Shown here one piece after another: positions 56,617 through 64,000 of a DNA stretch of 64,000 nt. The stretch covers positions 496,001 through 560,000 of the forward strand of contig NZ_CP042429.1 of NCBI RefSeq assembly GCF_007970465.1, written 5' to 3'. A program made the translations under genes and the position numbers. The number at the start of each line of letters is the position of its first letter. Position 1 is the stretch's first letter. The stretch comes from Corynebacterium nuruki S6-4. GTDB taxonomy: Bacteria; Actinomycetota; Actinomycetes; Mycobacteriales; Mycobacteriaceae. Below the pieces are notes generated by a model. The model did no database searches, was not told where the DNA came from, and saw nothing but the letters and a program-made list of their open reading frames with translations.

Positions 56617-57843
56617 ATGCTTCGTTGGACGACTGCCGGGGAATCCCACGGCCAGGCCCTTGTCACCATCGTCGAGAACATGCCCGCCGGTGTGCCGGTC
56701 ACGCGCGCGGACGTCTCCCGGCAGCTCGCCCGTCGGCGGCTCGGCTACGGCCGCGGCGCCCGGATGAAATTCGAGGCCGACGAGGTGACCTTCCTCGGTG
56801 GCGTCCGCCACGGCCGCACCCTCGGGTCACCCGTCGCGGTCATGGTCGGCAACACCGAGTGGCCGAAGTGGACCACCATCATGTCCGCCGACCCGGTGGA
56901 CCTCGACGACCCCGAGGTCGCCAAGGAGATGGCCTCCGGCCGCGGTGCCCGGCTCACCCGTCCCCGCCCCGGTCACGCCGACCTGTCCGGCATGCTCAAG
57001 TACGGGCACACCGAGGCCCGCCCGATCCTGGAACGCTCCAGCGCCCGCGAGACCGCCGCCCGCGTCGCGGCGGCCACGGTCGCCCGCTCACTGCTGCGCG
57101 AGGTGCTCGGCGTCGAGGTCGTCAGCCACGTCGTCTCCATCGGCGACTCGGTCGACTACGACGGACCCGCACCGGCCCCCGCCGACCTCGGCGCGGTGGA
57201 CGCCTCCCCGGTCCGGGCCTTCACCGGTGAGACCGACGCCCACGAGGCCTCGATGATCGAACAGATCGAGAAGGCGAAGAAGTCGGGGGACACCCTCGGC
57301 GGTGTCGTCGAGGTCGTCGTCACCGGCCTGCCGGTCGGCCTCGGCAGCCACGTCAGCTGGGACTCCCGCCTCGACGGCCAGCTCGCCCAGGCCGTGATGA
57401 GCATCCAGGCCATCAAGGGCGTGGAGATCGGCGACGGTTTCGCCGAGGCCCGCCGCCGCGGCTCCGAGGCCCACGACGAGATCTACAACGACGGCGACCA
57501 CCTGACCCGGCACACCAACCGGGCCGGCGGCCTCGAGGGCGGCATGACCGACGGGCAGACCCTGCGGATCCGGGCGGCGATGAAGCCGATCTCCACCGTG
57601 CCCCGCGCCCTCGCCACCGTCGACATGGACACCGGCGCGAAGGCCACCGGCATCCACCAGCGCTCCGACGTCTGCGCGGTGCCCGCCGCCGGCGTCGTCG
57701 CCGAGGCCATGGTCGCGCTCGTCCTCGCCCGCGCCCTGCTGGCGAAGACCGGCGGTGACAGCCTCACCGAGGTGCAGCGCAACCTCGCCGCCTACCTCGC
57801 CGACGTCGACGCCCGCCAGCACTGGTCCGGGGAGGACGCATGA
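56617..57843 (+). CDS. aroC: Chorismate synthase
   Basis: This 408-residue enzyme makes chorismate from EPSP using reduced FMN. The blocks [37 protein letters not shown] and the C-terminal ICAVPA-type region ([16 protein letters not shown]) are intact. Length is normal. CACAAT ends six bases before the ATG, so a leaderless start is possible but weakly supported. The end overlaps the next gene by 4 bases. Confidence 0.97.
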   Translation: MLRWTTAGESHGQALVTIVENMPAGVPVTRADVSRQLARRRLGYGRGARMKFEADEVTFLGGVRHGRTLGSPVAVMVGNTEWPKWTTIMSADPVDLDDPEVAKEMASGRGARLTRPRPGHADLSGMLKYGHTEARPILERSSARETAARVAAATVARSLLREVLGVEVVSHVVSIGDSVDYDGPAPAPADLGAVDASPVRAFTGETDAHEASMIEQIEKAKKSGDTLGGVVEVVVTGLPVGLGSHVSWDSRLDGQLAQAVMSIQAIKGVEIGDGFAEARRRGSEAHDEIYNDGDHLTRHTNRAGGLEGGMTDGQTLRIRAAMKPISTVPRALATVDMDTGAKATGIHQRSDVCAVPAAGVVAEAMVALVLARALLAKTGGDSLTEVQRNLAAYLADVDARQHWSGEDA

Positions 57844-59483
57844 CCGCACCCCGGCTCGTCCTCGTCGGGCTGCCCGGCGCCGGCAAGACCACGGTCGGCC
57901 GGCTGCTCGCCGAGGCCCTGGACTGCGGGGTGGTGGACTCCGACGAGCTGCTGGAACAGGAGTCCGGCACCGCCTGCGGGGAACTCTTCGCGGCCCTCGG
58001 CGAACCGGCGTTCCGGGAGCGCGAGGAGGCCGCGGTCGCCCGCGCCCTGACCACCGACGGGATCGTCTCACTCGGCGGCGGTGCCGTCACCAGCGCCGCG
58101 ACCCGCGCCCTGCTCGCCGACCACACCGTCGTCTACCTGCGGATCAGCGCCGAGGAGGGCGTCCGGCGGACCGCTGTCGACGATTCCCGCCCGGTGCTCG
58201 CCGCCACCGACCCCACCGCCCGCTACCGCAGCCTGCTCACCGAGCGGGAACCCTGGTACCGGGAGGTCGCCGACCTGGTGGTCGACGTCGACCACCGCAC
58301 ACCCCCCGAGATCGTCACGGAGATCACCACCATGCTCAACCAGTCCGGCGACCTGCCCGGAGCGGCCGCCACCCGCGTCCGCGTCGCCACCGACCACCCC
58401 TACGACGTCGTCATCGGCCGTGACCTGGTCGGCGAGGTCGCCCCCGCGGTCGCCGGGGCGTCCCACGTCGTCGTCCTCCACCAGCCGCCGCTCGCCGACC
58501 TCGCCGGCCGGATCGCCGAGGCGGTCCGCGCCGTCGGCATCGAAGTGACCGTCCACGAGACCCCCGATGCGGAGGACGCGAAGACCGTCGCCGGCGCCGC
58601 AGAATGCTGGGACGTCTGTGCGGCCGCCGGGCTGTCCCGGCAGGACGCCGTCATCGGCGTCGGCGGCGGCGCCACCACCGACCTCGCCGGGTTCATCGCC
58701 GCGACCTGGATGCGCGGCATCAACGTGGTGCAGTACCCGACCACGCTGCTGGCGATGGTGGACGCCGCGGTGGGCGGGAAGACCGGCATCAACACCGCCG
58801 CCGGCAAGAATCTCGTCGGCGCCTTCCACGAACCCGCCACCGTCCTGGTGGACCTCGACGTGCTCGACGGCCTGCCGCGCCCCGAGATCGTCGCCGGCTC
58901 CGCCGAGATCATCAAGGCCGGCTTCATCCGCGACCCGCGGATCCTCGACCTCTACGAGGCGGATCCGGCCGCGGCCCTTGACCCGCGGGGCGCACTGCCG
59001 GAGCTCATTGAGCGGTCCGTCCGGGTGAAGGCCGATGTCGTCGGCCAGGACCTGCGGGAATCCTCGCTGCGTGAGATCCTCAACTACGGCCACACCTACG
59101 GCCACGCCGTCGAACAGCACGAGCACTACCGGTGGCGCCACGGCAACGCGGTCGCCGTCGGCATGGTCTTCGAGGCCGAACTGGCCCACGCCGCCGGGCT
59201 GCTCAGTGCGGCGGCGGTGGAGCGGCACCGTCGCATCCTCACCTCGGTCGGGCTGCCGACGTCCTACGACGGGGCGACCCTCGCCGAGCTGGTGGAGGTG
59301 ATGGGCCGCGACAAGAAGAACCGCGACGGGCACATCCGCGTCGTCGTCCTCAGTGACGGCGGTGACGGCGGTGACGGCAGCGACGGCAGCGCGAGCACCG
59401 GCAGCACCTATACCCCGCAGCGCCTCGAGGCCCCCGCCGGCGAGGACCTGCAGACCGCCTACGACGCCACCCGGGAGGCGTGA
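57840..59483 (+). CDS. aroKB: Fused shikimate kinase / 3-dehydroquinate synthase
   Basis: One 547-residue reading frame holds two enzymes normally encoded by separate genes. Residues 1-165 are shikimate kinase: Walker [30 protein letters not shown] and SLGGGAV. Residues about 180-545 are dehydroquinate synthase: [32 protein letters not shown], and the metal-binding Glu and His in [21 protein letters not shown] and HGNAVAVGM. The joint is near [12 protein letters not shown] with no stop codon. C. glutamicum has the two as adjacent genes, so this is a lineage-specific fusion or an internal ATG (at MLNQ) also starts a separate AroB. It catalyses two non-consecutive steps (2 and 5) of the shikimate pathway. 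Confidence 0.92.
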   Translation: MTAPRLVLVGLPGAGKTTVGRLLAEALDCGVVDSDELLEQESGTACGELFAALGEPAFREREEAAVARALTTDGIVSLGGGAVTSAATRALLADHTVVYLRISAEEGVRRTAVDDSRPVLAATDPTARYRSLLTEREPWYREVADLVVDVDHRTPPEIVTEITTMLNQSGDLPGAAATRVRVATDHPYDVVIGRDLVGEVAPAVAGASHVVVLHQPPLADLAGRIAEAVRAVGIEVTVHETPDAEDAKTVAGAAECWDVCAAAGLSRQDAVIGVGGGATTDLAGFIAATWMRGINVVQYPTTLLAMVDAAVGGKTGINTAAGKNLVGAFHEPATVLVDLDVLDGLPRPEIVAGSAEIIKAGFIRDPRILDLYEADPAAALDPRGALPELIERSVRVKADVVGQDLRESSLREILNYGHTYGHAVEQHEHYRWRHGNAVAVGMVFEAELAHAAGLLSAAAVERHRRILTSVGLPTSYDGATLAELVEVMGRDKKNRDGHIRVVVLSDGGDGGDGSDGSASTGSTYTPQRLEAPAGEDLQTAYDATREA

Positions 59484-59484
59484 C

Positions 59485-59916
59485 ATGCGCATCGTCATCA
59501 TCAACGGCCCCAACCTCGACCGGCTCGGCAAGCGCCAGCCGGACGTCTACGGGGCGACCACCCTCGCCGACATCAACGCCGGACTGCGGACCCGCGCCGA
59601 CGAACTCGGGGTCGAGGTCGACTTCTTCCAGTCCAACATCGAAGGGGAACTCGTCGAGCGCGTCCACGCCGCCGCCGACGACGGCGACGCGGTCATCGTC
59701 AACGCCGGTGGCCTGACCCACACCTCCGTCGTGCTGCGGGACGCCCTGGCCGAGGTCGCCGACGGCGCCGGCTTCGTCGAGGTCCACATCTCCAACGTCC
59801 ACGCCCGTGAGGAGTTCCGCCACCACAGCTACCTCTCGGCCATCGCGTCCGGCGTGATCGTCGGGCTGGGGGAGTTCGGCTACACCGCGGCCCTGGAGTA
59901 CCTGGCCCGGAAGTAG
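59485..59916 (+). CDS. aroQ: Type II 3-dehydroquinate dehydratase
   Basis: This 143-residue enzyme forms dodecamers and dehydrates 3-dehydroquinate. The sequence [17 protein letters not shown] carries the catalytic Tyr and Arg; [16 protein letters not shown] and [18 protein letters not shown] supply the other site residues including the catalytic His. It follows the fused gene by one base, so its activity directly uses the product of the AroB half. Confidence 0.97.
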   Translation: MRIVIINGPNLDRLGKRQPDVYGATTLADINAGLRTRADELGVEVDFFQSNIEGELVERVHAAADDGDAVIVNAGGLTHTSVVLRDALAEVADGAGFVEVHISNVHAREEFRHHSYLSAIASGVIVGLGEFGYTAALEYLARK

Positions 59917-60004
59917 CTGCGCATCCCGGCACGGTGCTGCCCGTCGTCGTGGGGCATGGGCGGGGCCGGTAGCCGACGCGATGTGGTCGTACGGCCGGGG
60001 CCCG

Positions 60005-60400
60005 GTGTCGGGTTCACGAGCCGAGGGGTCGGTCGCGTCCGGGAACGGTCGGGTTCACGAGCCGAGGTGTCGCCCGGGGACTGGAAAATCCGCCTGTCGG
60101 TTCGTTCCGCGGGCATCGGCGCCCGGTGTCGGCGTCTGGTGTCGGGTTCGCGAGCCGGGGGGTCGGTCGGCTTCGGGGGCGGTCGGGTTCACGAGCCGAG
60201 GTGTCGTCTGGGGACTGGAAAATCCGCCTGTCGGTTCGTTCCGCGGGCATCGGCGCCCGGTGTCGGCGTCTGGTGTCGGGTTCACGAGCCGAGGGGTCGG
60301 TCGGGTCCGGGGGCGGTCGGGTTCACGAACCCAGGTGCCGCCCGGGGACCGGAAAATCCGCCTGTCGGTTCGTTCCGTGGGCATCGGTGTCCGACCCGCC
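60005..60400 (+). repeat. 134-bp tandem repeat, three copies
   Basis: Units start at 60005, 60139 and 60273, exactly 134 bases apart; the third is cut short at about 60400. Each begins GTGTCGGGTTC and contains GGGTTCACGAGCC-type palindromes and the invariant GGAAAATCCGCCTGTCGG followed by TTCGTTCC. One unit of the same family lies inverted at 45361-45490. The region is a 506-bp gap between aroQ and pepQ with no gene. It is not a CRISPR array: spacers are absent and repeats are contiguous. Confidence 0.92.
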
Positions 60401-60409
60401 GGGACGGGG

Positions 60410-60415
60410 TACCGT
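60410..60415 (+). promoter_or_regulatory. -10 box of pepQ, leaderless arrangement
   Basis: TACCGT ends seven bases before the ATG at 60423. It follows immediately after the tandem repeat. Confidence 0.5.
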
Positions 60416-60422
60416 GGTCGCC

Positions 60423-61493
60423 ATGACCGACTACGCTTCCCGCCGGGCCGCCGTCGCCCGCACCGTCGCCGAGGCAGGACACAAGAACCTGCTGGTCAGC
60501 GACCTGAAGAACATCCGTTACCTCACCGGGTTCTCCGGCTCCAACGCCGCAGTACTGCTCAACGCCGACGGTGCCGCGACCATCGTCACCGACGGCCGCT
60601 ACGACACGCAGGTCCACCAGGAGACCGCGTCGGGCCCCGCCTCCCCGCTCGACATCATCATCAGCCGGGACCTGTTCGGTGAACTCACCCGCGTCGCCGG
60701 GGACGCCGGCTACGCCATCGAACCCGGGCTGAGCGTCGGGGAGGCCCGCACCCTCGGGGACCCGGCGATCCTCGCCGGCGCGGTGGAGTCCGCCCGGCTC
60801 GTCAAGGATGCCGCCGAGCTCGACGCCCTGCGGGAGGCCGGCCGCCTGGCGGACACGGTCTTCACCGAGTTCCTCGCCGCCGGCGGTATCCGCGCCGGCC
60901 TCACCGAGATCGAGGCCGCCGCCGACCTGGAGCACCGGCTGCGCGCGGCCGGTGCCGACGGCCTGAGTTTCGACACCATCCTGGCGTCCGGCGAGAACGC
61001 CGCGAAGCCGCACGCAGGGGTCTCCCGGGACGTCATCGTCCCCGGGCTCGTGACAATCGATTTCGGGGTGTGGCTCGACGGCTACGCCTCCGACCAGACC
61101 CGCACGGTCTGCGTCGGTGAGCCGGACGCGCTGTCCCGCGAGCTCTACGACCTCGTCCACCGGTCCTTCTCCGCCGGGACGGACGCCGTGCGCCCCGGTG
61201 CGGGCCTGTTCGCGATCGACAAGGTCTGCCGCGACATCATCGCCGACGCCGGGTACGGGGAGTACTTCGTGCACTCCACCGGCCACGGGGTGGGGCTCGA
61301 CGTCCACGAGGGTCCGAATGCGGCGTCCCGCACCGATGAGTCCGAGACCCTGGTGGCCGGGGAGACGCTGACCATCGAGCCGGGCGTGTACCTGCCGGGG
61401 AAGACCGGGGTGCGGATCGAGAACACCTACATCGTCACCGACGACGGTGCGGAGACGGTCAACCCGTCGACCACCGAACTGCAGGTCGTGTGA
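60423..61493 (+). CDS. pepQ: Xaa-Pro dipeptidase/aminopeptidase (PepQ/PepP family)
   Basis: A 356-residue M24 peptidase. The N-terminal domain has SDLKNIRYLTGFSGSNAAVL. The catalytic domain carries the two-metal set: DFGVWLDGYASDQTRT (two Asp), HSTGHGVGLDVHEGPN (His), ETLTIEPGVYLPGKTG (Glu) and VRIENTYIV (Glu). It cleaves peptides at the Xaa-Pro bond. It precedes efp, as is common in bacteria, which fits the shared theme of proline-containing peptides. Confidence 0.95.
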   Translation: MTDYASRRAAVARTVAEAGHKNLLVSDLKNIRYLTGFSGSNAAVLLNADGAATIVTDGRYDTQVHQETASGPASPLDIIISRDLFGELTRVAGDAGYAIEPGLSVGEARTLGDPAILAGAVESARLVKDAAELDALREAGRLADTVFTEFLAAGGIRAGLTEIEAAADLEHRLRAAGADGLSFDTILASGENAAKPHAGVSRDVIVPGLVTIDFGVWLDGYASDQTRTVCVGEPDALSRELYDLVHRSFSAGTDAVRPGAGLFAIDKVCRDIIADAGYGEYFVHSTGHGVGLDVHEGPNAASRTDESETLVAGETLTIEPGVYLPGKTGVRIENTYIVTDDGAETVNPSTTELQVV

Positions 61494-61515
61494 CGGCCTG
61501 ACCCGACCGGCCTGC

Positions 61516-61521
61516 TAGACT
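61516..61521 (+). promoter_or_regulatory. Extended -10 of efp-nusB, inside a palindrome
   Basis: TGC-TAGACT provides an extended -10. It is embedded in the palindrome CGGCCTG (61508-61514)/CAGGCCG (61524-61530), which could be an operator or the 3' hairpin of pepQ. Confidence 0.5.
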
Positions 61522-61565
61522 GACAGGCCGATTACCTGTCCGACTTTCCTCTAGGGAGTACACAC

Positions 61566-62129
61566 GTGGCAACCACCGCGGATTTCAAGAACGGTCTTGT
61601 GCTGAAGATCGACAACAAGCTGCAGCAGATTACCGAGTTCCAGCACGTCAAGCCCGGTAAGGGCCCGGCGTTCGTCCGCACCAAGCTCAAGGACGTCGTC
61701 TCCGGCAAGGTCATCGACAAGACCTTCAACGCCGGTGTCAAGGTCGAGACCGCCACGGTGGACCGCCGCGACATGGACTACCTGTACAACGACGGCGAGA
61801 ACTACGTCGTCATGGACCAGAAGACCTTCGAGCAGTACGAGGTCCCGCAGGAGAAGTTCGGCGACGCCGGCCGCTTCCTCAAGGACGGCATGAAGGTGCA
61901 GCTGTCCTTCCACGACGGTGAGATCCTCTTCGCCGAGCTGCCCGTCTCCGTCGACCTGGTCATCGAGCACACCGACCCGGGTCTGCAGGGCGACCGCTCC
62001 ACCGGCGGCACCAAGCCCGCCACCCTCGAGACCGGCGCCGAGATCCAGGTTCCGCTGTTCCTCGAGACCGGCAACGTCGTCAAGGTGGACACCCGCTCCG
62101 GCGAGTACCTCTCCCGCGTCAACAACTAG
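61566..62129 (+). CDS. efp: Elongation factor P
   Basis: This 187-residue factor rescues ribosomes stalled at polyproline. The N-terminal KOW-like domain has [19 protein letters not shown] and the loop [12 protein letters not shown] at the position of the residue modified in some bacteria (Lys here). The OB domains contain [20 protein letters not shown] and the end carries [13 protein letters not shown]. The GTG at 61566 is the family start. nusB follows 19 bp downstream. Confidence 0.97.
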   Translation: MATTADFKNGLVLKIDNKLQQITEFQHVKPGKGPAFVRTKLKDVVSGKVIDKTFNAGVKVETATVDRRDMDYLYNDGENYVVMDQKTFEQYEVPQEKFGDAGRFLKDGMKVQLSFHDGEILFAELPVSVDLVIEHTDPGLQGDRSTGGTKPATLETGAEIQVPLFLETGNVVKVDTRSGEYLSRVNN

Positions 62130-62148
62130 AGGACGCCGGACACCCGCA

Positions 62149-62769
62149 ATGACAGACGAGAAGAAGAACCACCGCCGCCACGGCAGCCGGTACAAGGCGC
62201 GCCGCCGTGCGGTGGACATGCTCTTCGAGGCGGAGTTCCGCGACATCGACCCCGTCGAGATCGTGACGGACCGCGTGGAGCTGTCCCGCGACCCGGCGAA
62301 CCAGGTCAACCCGGTGCCGGAGTACACCGGAACCATCGTCCGGGGGGTCGCCACGGCCCTCGACGGGATCGATGACGCCATCGCACGTCACCTCAGCAGC
62401 GAGTGGTCGCTCGACCGCCTGCCCGCGGTGGACCGTGCGGTGCTCCGGGTCTCGGCCTGGGAGATCCTCCACAACGACGATGTCCCGGTGAAGGTCGCGG
62501 TCTCCGAGGGGATCGGCCTGGCGGGGGAGTACTCCCACGACAAGGCGCCGGGCTACGTCAACGCCGTGCTCGACGGCATCGCCCGCGACAAGGGAATCGC
62601 CGACCGGGAGGCCGCCGACGCCGCAGCCGCCGCCGAGCAGGCCGCGGCCCGTGCCGAGGCCGACGCCCGGACCGAGGACCTCATCGAGGGCGTCCTCGGT
62701 GACGTGGCCGGCGAGGCCGACCACAAGGCCACCGACAGCGCCGCCGACGAGGCCGCTCCGGAGGAGTGA
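62149..62769 (+). CDS. nusB: Transcription antitermination factor NusB, with C-terminal extension
   Basis: A 206-residue protein. The helical NusB domain (about residues 8-150) opens [20 protein letters not shown] and contains [19 protein letters not shown] and [27 protein letters not shown]. The last 55 residues are an Ala/Asp/Glu-rich extension. It binds boxA RNA with S10 in rRNA antitermination. It is co-transcribed with efp. Confidence 0.95.
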   Translation: MTDEKKNHRRHGSRYKARRRAVDMLFEAEFRDIDPVEIVTDRVELSRDPANQVNPVPEYTGTIVRGVATALDGIDDAIARHLSSEWSLDRLPAVDRAVLRVSAWEILHNDDVPVKVAVSEGIGLAGEYSHDKAPGYVNAVLDGIARDKGIADREAADAAAAAEQAAARAEADARTEDLIEGVLGDVAGEADHKATDSAADEAAPEE

Positions 62770-62787
62770 CCGGCTCCGGCCGGTACC

Positions 62788-62825
62788 GCCCGCCCCACCA
62801 GGTCGCAGGACCGGGTGGGGCGGGC
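62788..62825 (+). terminator. Terminator of the efp-nusB transcript
   Basis: GCCCGCCCCACC and GGTGGGGCGGGC form a perfect 12-bp stem with a 14-nt loop, 18 bases after nusB. There is no T-run, but the strength and position fit. Confidence 0.7.
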
Positions 62826-62877
62826 ATCTGTATGCCGGTGTCACCGGGGGGACCACGGCCGCGGCCCACCCCCGTGC

Positions 62878-62883
62878 TAATAT
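62878..62883 (+). promoter_or_regulatory. Extended -10 of the pyrimidine operon
   Basis: TG-C-TAATAT is a near-consensus extended -10. It predicts a transcript starting near 62890 with a leader of about 74 nt. Confidence 0.65.
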
Positions 62884-62889
62884 CGTCGT

Positions 62890-62963
62890 CGGACAAGGAC
62901 CGGTTCACCGCCGGTCCGGCCACCTTTAACGATCCGTCCAGAGAGGCGGGGAAGGAGGTCACG
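62890..62963 (+). promoter_or_regulatory. PyrR-binding leader of pyrR
   Basis: The leader contains TCCAGAGAGGC (62937-62947), the conserved core of the PyrR-binding loop, followed within a few bases by the ribosome site GGAAGGAGG (62949-62958) and the ATG at 62964. No separate terminator lies between the loop and the start. As described for mycobacteria, UMP-loaded PyrR probably blocks translation directly rather than causing attenuation. Confidence 0.75.
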
Positions 62964-63542
62964 ATGAGTACGGAGCATGCCGACGACAGCGCGGTGTCCC
63001 TCATGGACACCGACGACGTCGGACGCACGGTCGCCCGCATCGCGCACCAGATCATCGAGAAGACGGCGCTCGACGCGCCCGGCGCCGACCGGGTCGTCCT
63101 GCTGGGGATCCCGTCGGGGGGAGTGCCGCTGGCGGCGCGTCTCGCCGCGAAGATCGGGGAGTTCAGCGGAGTCTCCGTCTTCCACGGGGCCCTCGACATC
63201 ACGCTCTACCGGGACGATCTCGAGAAGACCCCGCACCGGGCACTGAAGCCCACCACCGTGCCGCGCGAGGGCATCGACGGCACCACCGTCATCCTCGTCG
63301 ACGACGTGCTCTACTCGGGCCGCACCATCCGTGCCGCCCTCGACGCACTGCGGGACATCGGCCGCGCCCACGTCACCCAGCTCGCCGTCCTCGTCGACCG
63401 GGGCCACCGCGAACTGCCGATCCGCGCCGACTACGTCGGCAAGAACATCCCGACCTCCACCACCGAAGACGTCGAGGTGACCCTCGCCGAGATCGACGGC
63501 GCGGACGGCGTCCGGCTGGTCCGGGAAGGAGACCACGCATGA
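62964..63542 (+). CDS. pyrR: Pyrimidine operon regulator/uracil phosphoribosyltransferase PyrR
   Basis: A 192-residue protein that binds its own leader RNA when UMP is high and has uracil phosphoribosyltransferase activity. The PRPP motif [18 protein letters not shown] is at about residue 110, and [23 protein letters not shown] follows. RNA-binding basic residues are present (LYRDDLEK region). The ATG at 62964 follows GGAAGGAGG. The end overlaps pyrB by 4 bases. Confidence 0.97.
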   Translation: MSTEHADDSAVSLMDTDDVGRTVARIAHQIIEKTALDAPGADRVVLLGIPSGGVPLAARLAAKIGEFSGVSVFHGALDITLYRDDLEKTPHRALKPTTVPREGIDGTTVILVDDVLYSGRTIRAALDALRDIGRAHVTQLAVLVDRGHRELPIRADYVGKNIPTSTTEDVEVTLAEIDGADGVRLVREGDHA

Positions 63543-64000
63543 AGCACCTGCTGAGCATCGGTGACCTCGACGCCACCGAGATCACCGGCCTGATGGACGA
63601 GGCCGACCGGTTCGCCGAGACGCTGCGCGACCGTGAGATCAAGAAGCTGCCCACCCTGCGGGGCCGCACCGTCTTCACCCTGTTCTACGAGAACTCGACC
63701 CGCACCCGCTCCAGCTTCGAGACCGCCGGCAAGTGGATGAGCGCGGACGTCATCAACATCTCCGCCTCCTCCTCGTCCGTGAAGAAGGGGGAGTCGCTCA
63801 AGGACACGGCCCTGACCCTGCGCGCGGTCGGCGCCGACGCGATCATCATGCGGCACCCCTCCTCCGGCGCGGCCCGCCAGGTCGCGAACTGGGTGGGGCA
63901 GGGGCCCGACGGCATCAGCGTCCTCAACGCCGGTGACGGTGCCCACGAGCACCCCACCCAGGCACTGCTGGACGCGGTCACCCTGCGCAACCGCCTCGGC
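63539..64000 (+). CDS. pyrB: Aspartate carbamoyltransferase, N-terminal part (partial)
   Basis: The first 154 codons are in the window and the rest lies beyond it. This enzyme condenses carbamoyl phosphate and aspartate in pyrimidine synthesis. The carbamoyl phosphate motif [11 protein letters not shown] (about residue 51), the Lys in [12 protein letters not shown], the site MRHPSSGAA and [16 protein letters not shown] are all present. The ATG overlaps the pyrR stop, so the pyr genes are coupled. Confidence 0.97.
   Translation, partial: MKHLLSIGDLDATEITGLMDEADRFAETLRDREIKKLPTLRGRTVFTLFYENSTRTRSSFETAGKWMSADVINISASSSSVKKGESLKDTALTLRAVGADAIIMRHPSSGAARQVANWVGQGPDGISVLNAGDGAHEHPTQALLDAVTLRNRLG

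Noticed and set aside
60005..60400. CRISPR array
   Set aside because: The units are contiguous 134-bp repeats without unique spacers, and no cas genes are in the window.

Overview
The window is chromosomal DNA of a high-GC actinobacterium, most likely a Corynebacterium. It carries mycolata envelope genes (AftC-type arabinosyltransferase, PgsA/PatA/PimA for phosphatidylinositol mannosides). Gene order follows two long blocks known from Mycobacterium tuberculosis and C. glutamicum: thrS-HIT-pgsA-patA-pimA ... pdxS-tesB-pdxT-yebC-ruvCAB-yajC-secDF-apt-rel-ppi-MBL-hisS, and aspS-rarA-alaS-ruvX-mltG-aroE-...-aroC-aroK/B-aroQ-pepQ-efp-nusB-pyrR-pyrB. Codon third positions are almost all G or C. Several genes have a -10 hexamer directly in front of the start codon, as in leaderless corynebacterial mRNAs. 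These family and synteny statements come from memory, not from a search.

Region by region. 1-2.1 kb: end of hemQ, then msrB and aftC on the minus strand. 2.1-4.7 kb: non-coding DNA with a large hairpin, a 409-bp MITE-like element, a tRNA-Val(CAC), a six-gene tRNA array on the plus strand (Gly-Cys-Val-Gly-Val-Gly, with an exact internal duplication), and a structured gap. 4.7-7.2 kb: copper/heme module copC-pcuAC-dyp. 7.3-13.3 kb: thrS, HIT hydrolase and the PIM pathway. 13.3-16.6 kb: pdxS-tesB-pdxT-yebC. 17.2-25.5 kb: ruvCAB, yajC-secD-secF, a lipoprotein and apt. 25.5-27.8 kb: rel. 28.3-29.9 kb: a 1,595-bp IS481-like element with a frameshifted transposase. It sits inside the hairpin of what was a shared terminator between rel and the peptidyl-prolyl isomerase gene, with a 15-bp target duplication. 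30-33.8 kb: isomerase, metallo-hydrolase, an unknown two-gene module, and hisS. 33.9-39.2 kb: choline uptake and oxidation to glycine betaine (betT-betB-betA). 39.2-46 kb: an accessory stretch with a zinc peptidase, DoxX-like protein, a gene remnant, lipoproteins, purU, a lipid kinase, a 42-residue peptide gene and dispersed repeats. 46.1-64 kb: housekeeping genes, including a fused shikimate kinase-dehydroquinate synthase, a 134-bp tandem repeat, and the start of the pyrimidine operon with a PyrR-binding leader.

The most unusual items are: the small-protein/228-residue-protein pair between the metallo-hydrolase and hisS; the insertion sequence that split a terminator; the repeat families (60-bp palindromes at 40.3 and 41.2 kb, and a 134-bp tandem repeat at 60 kb with an inverted single copy at 45.4 kb); the MITE-like element; and the 42-residue peptide gene.
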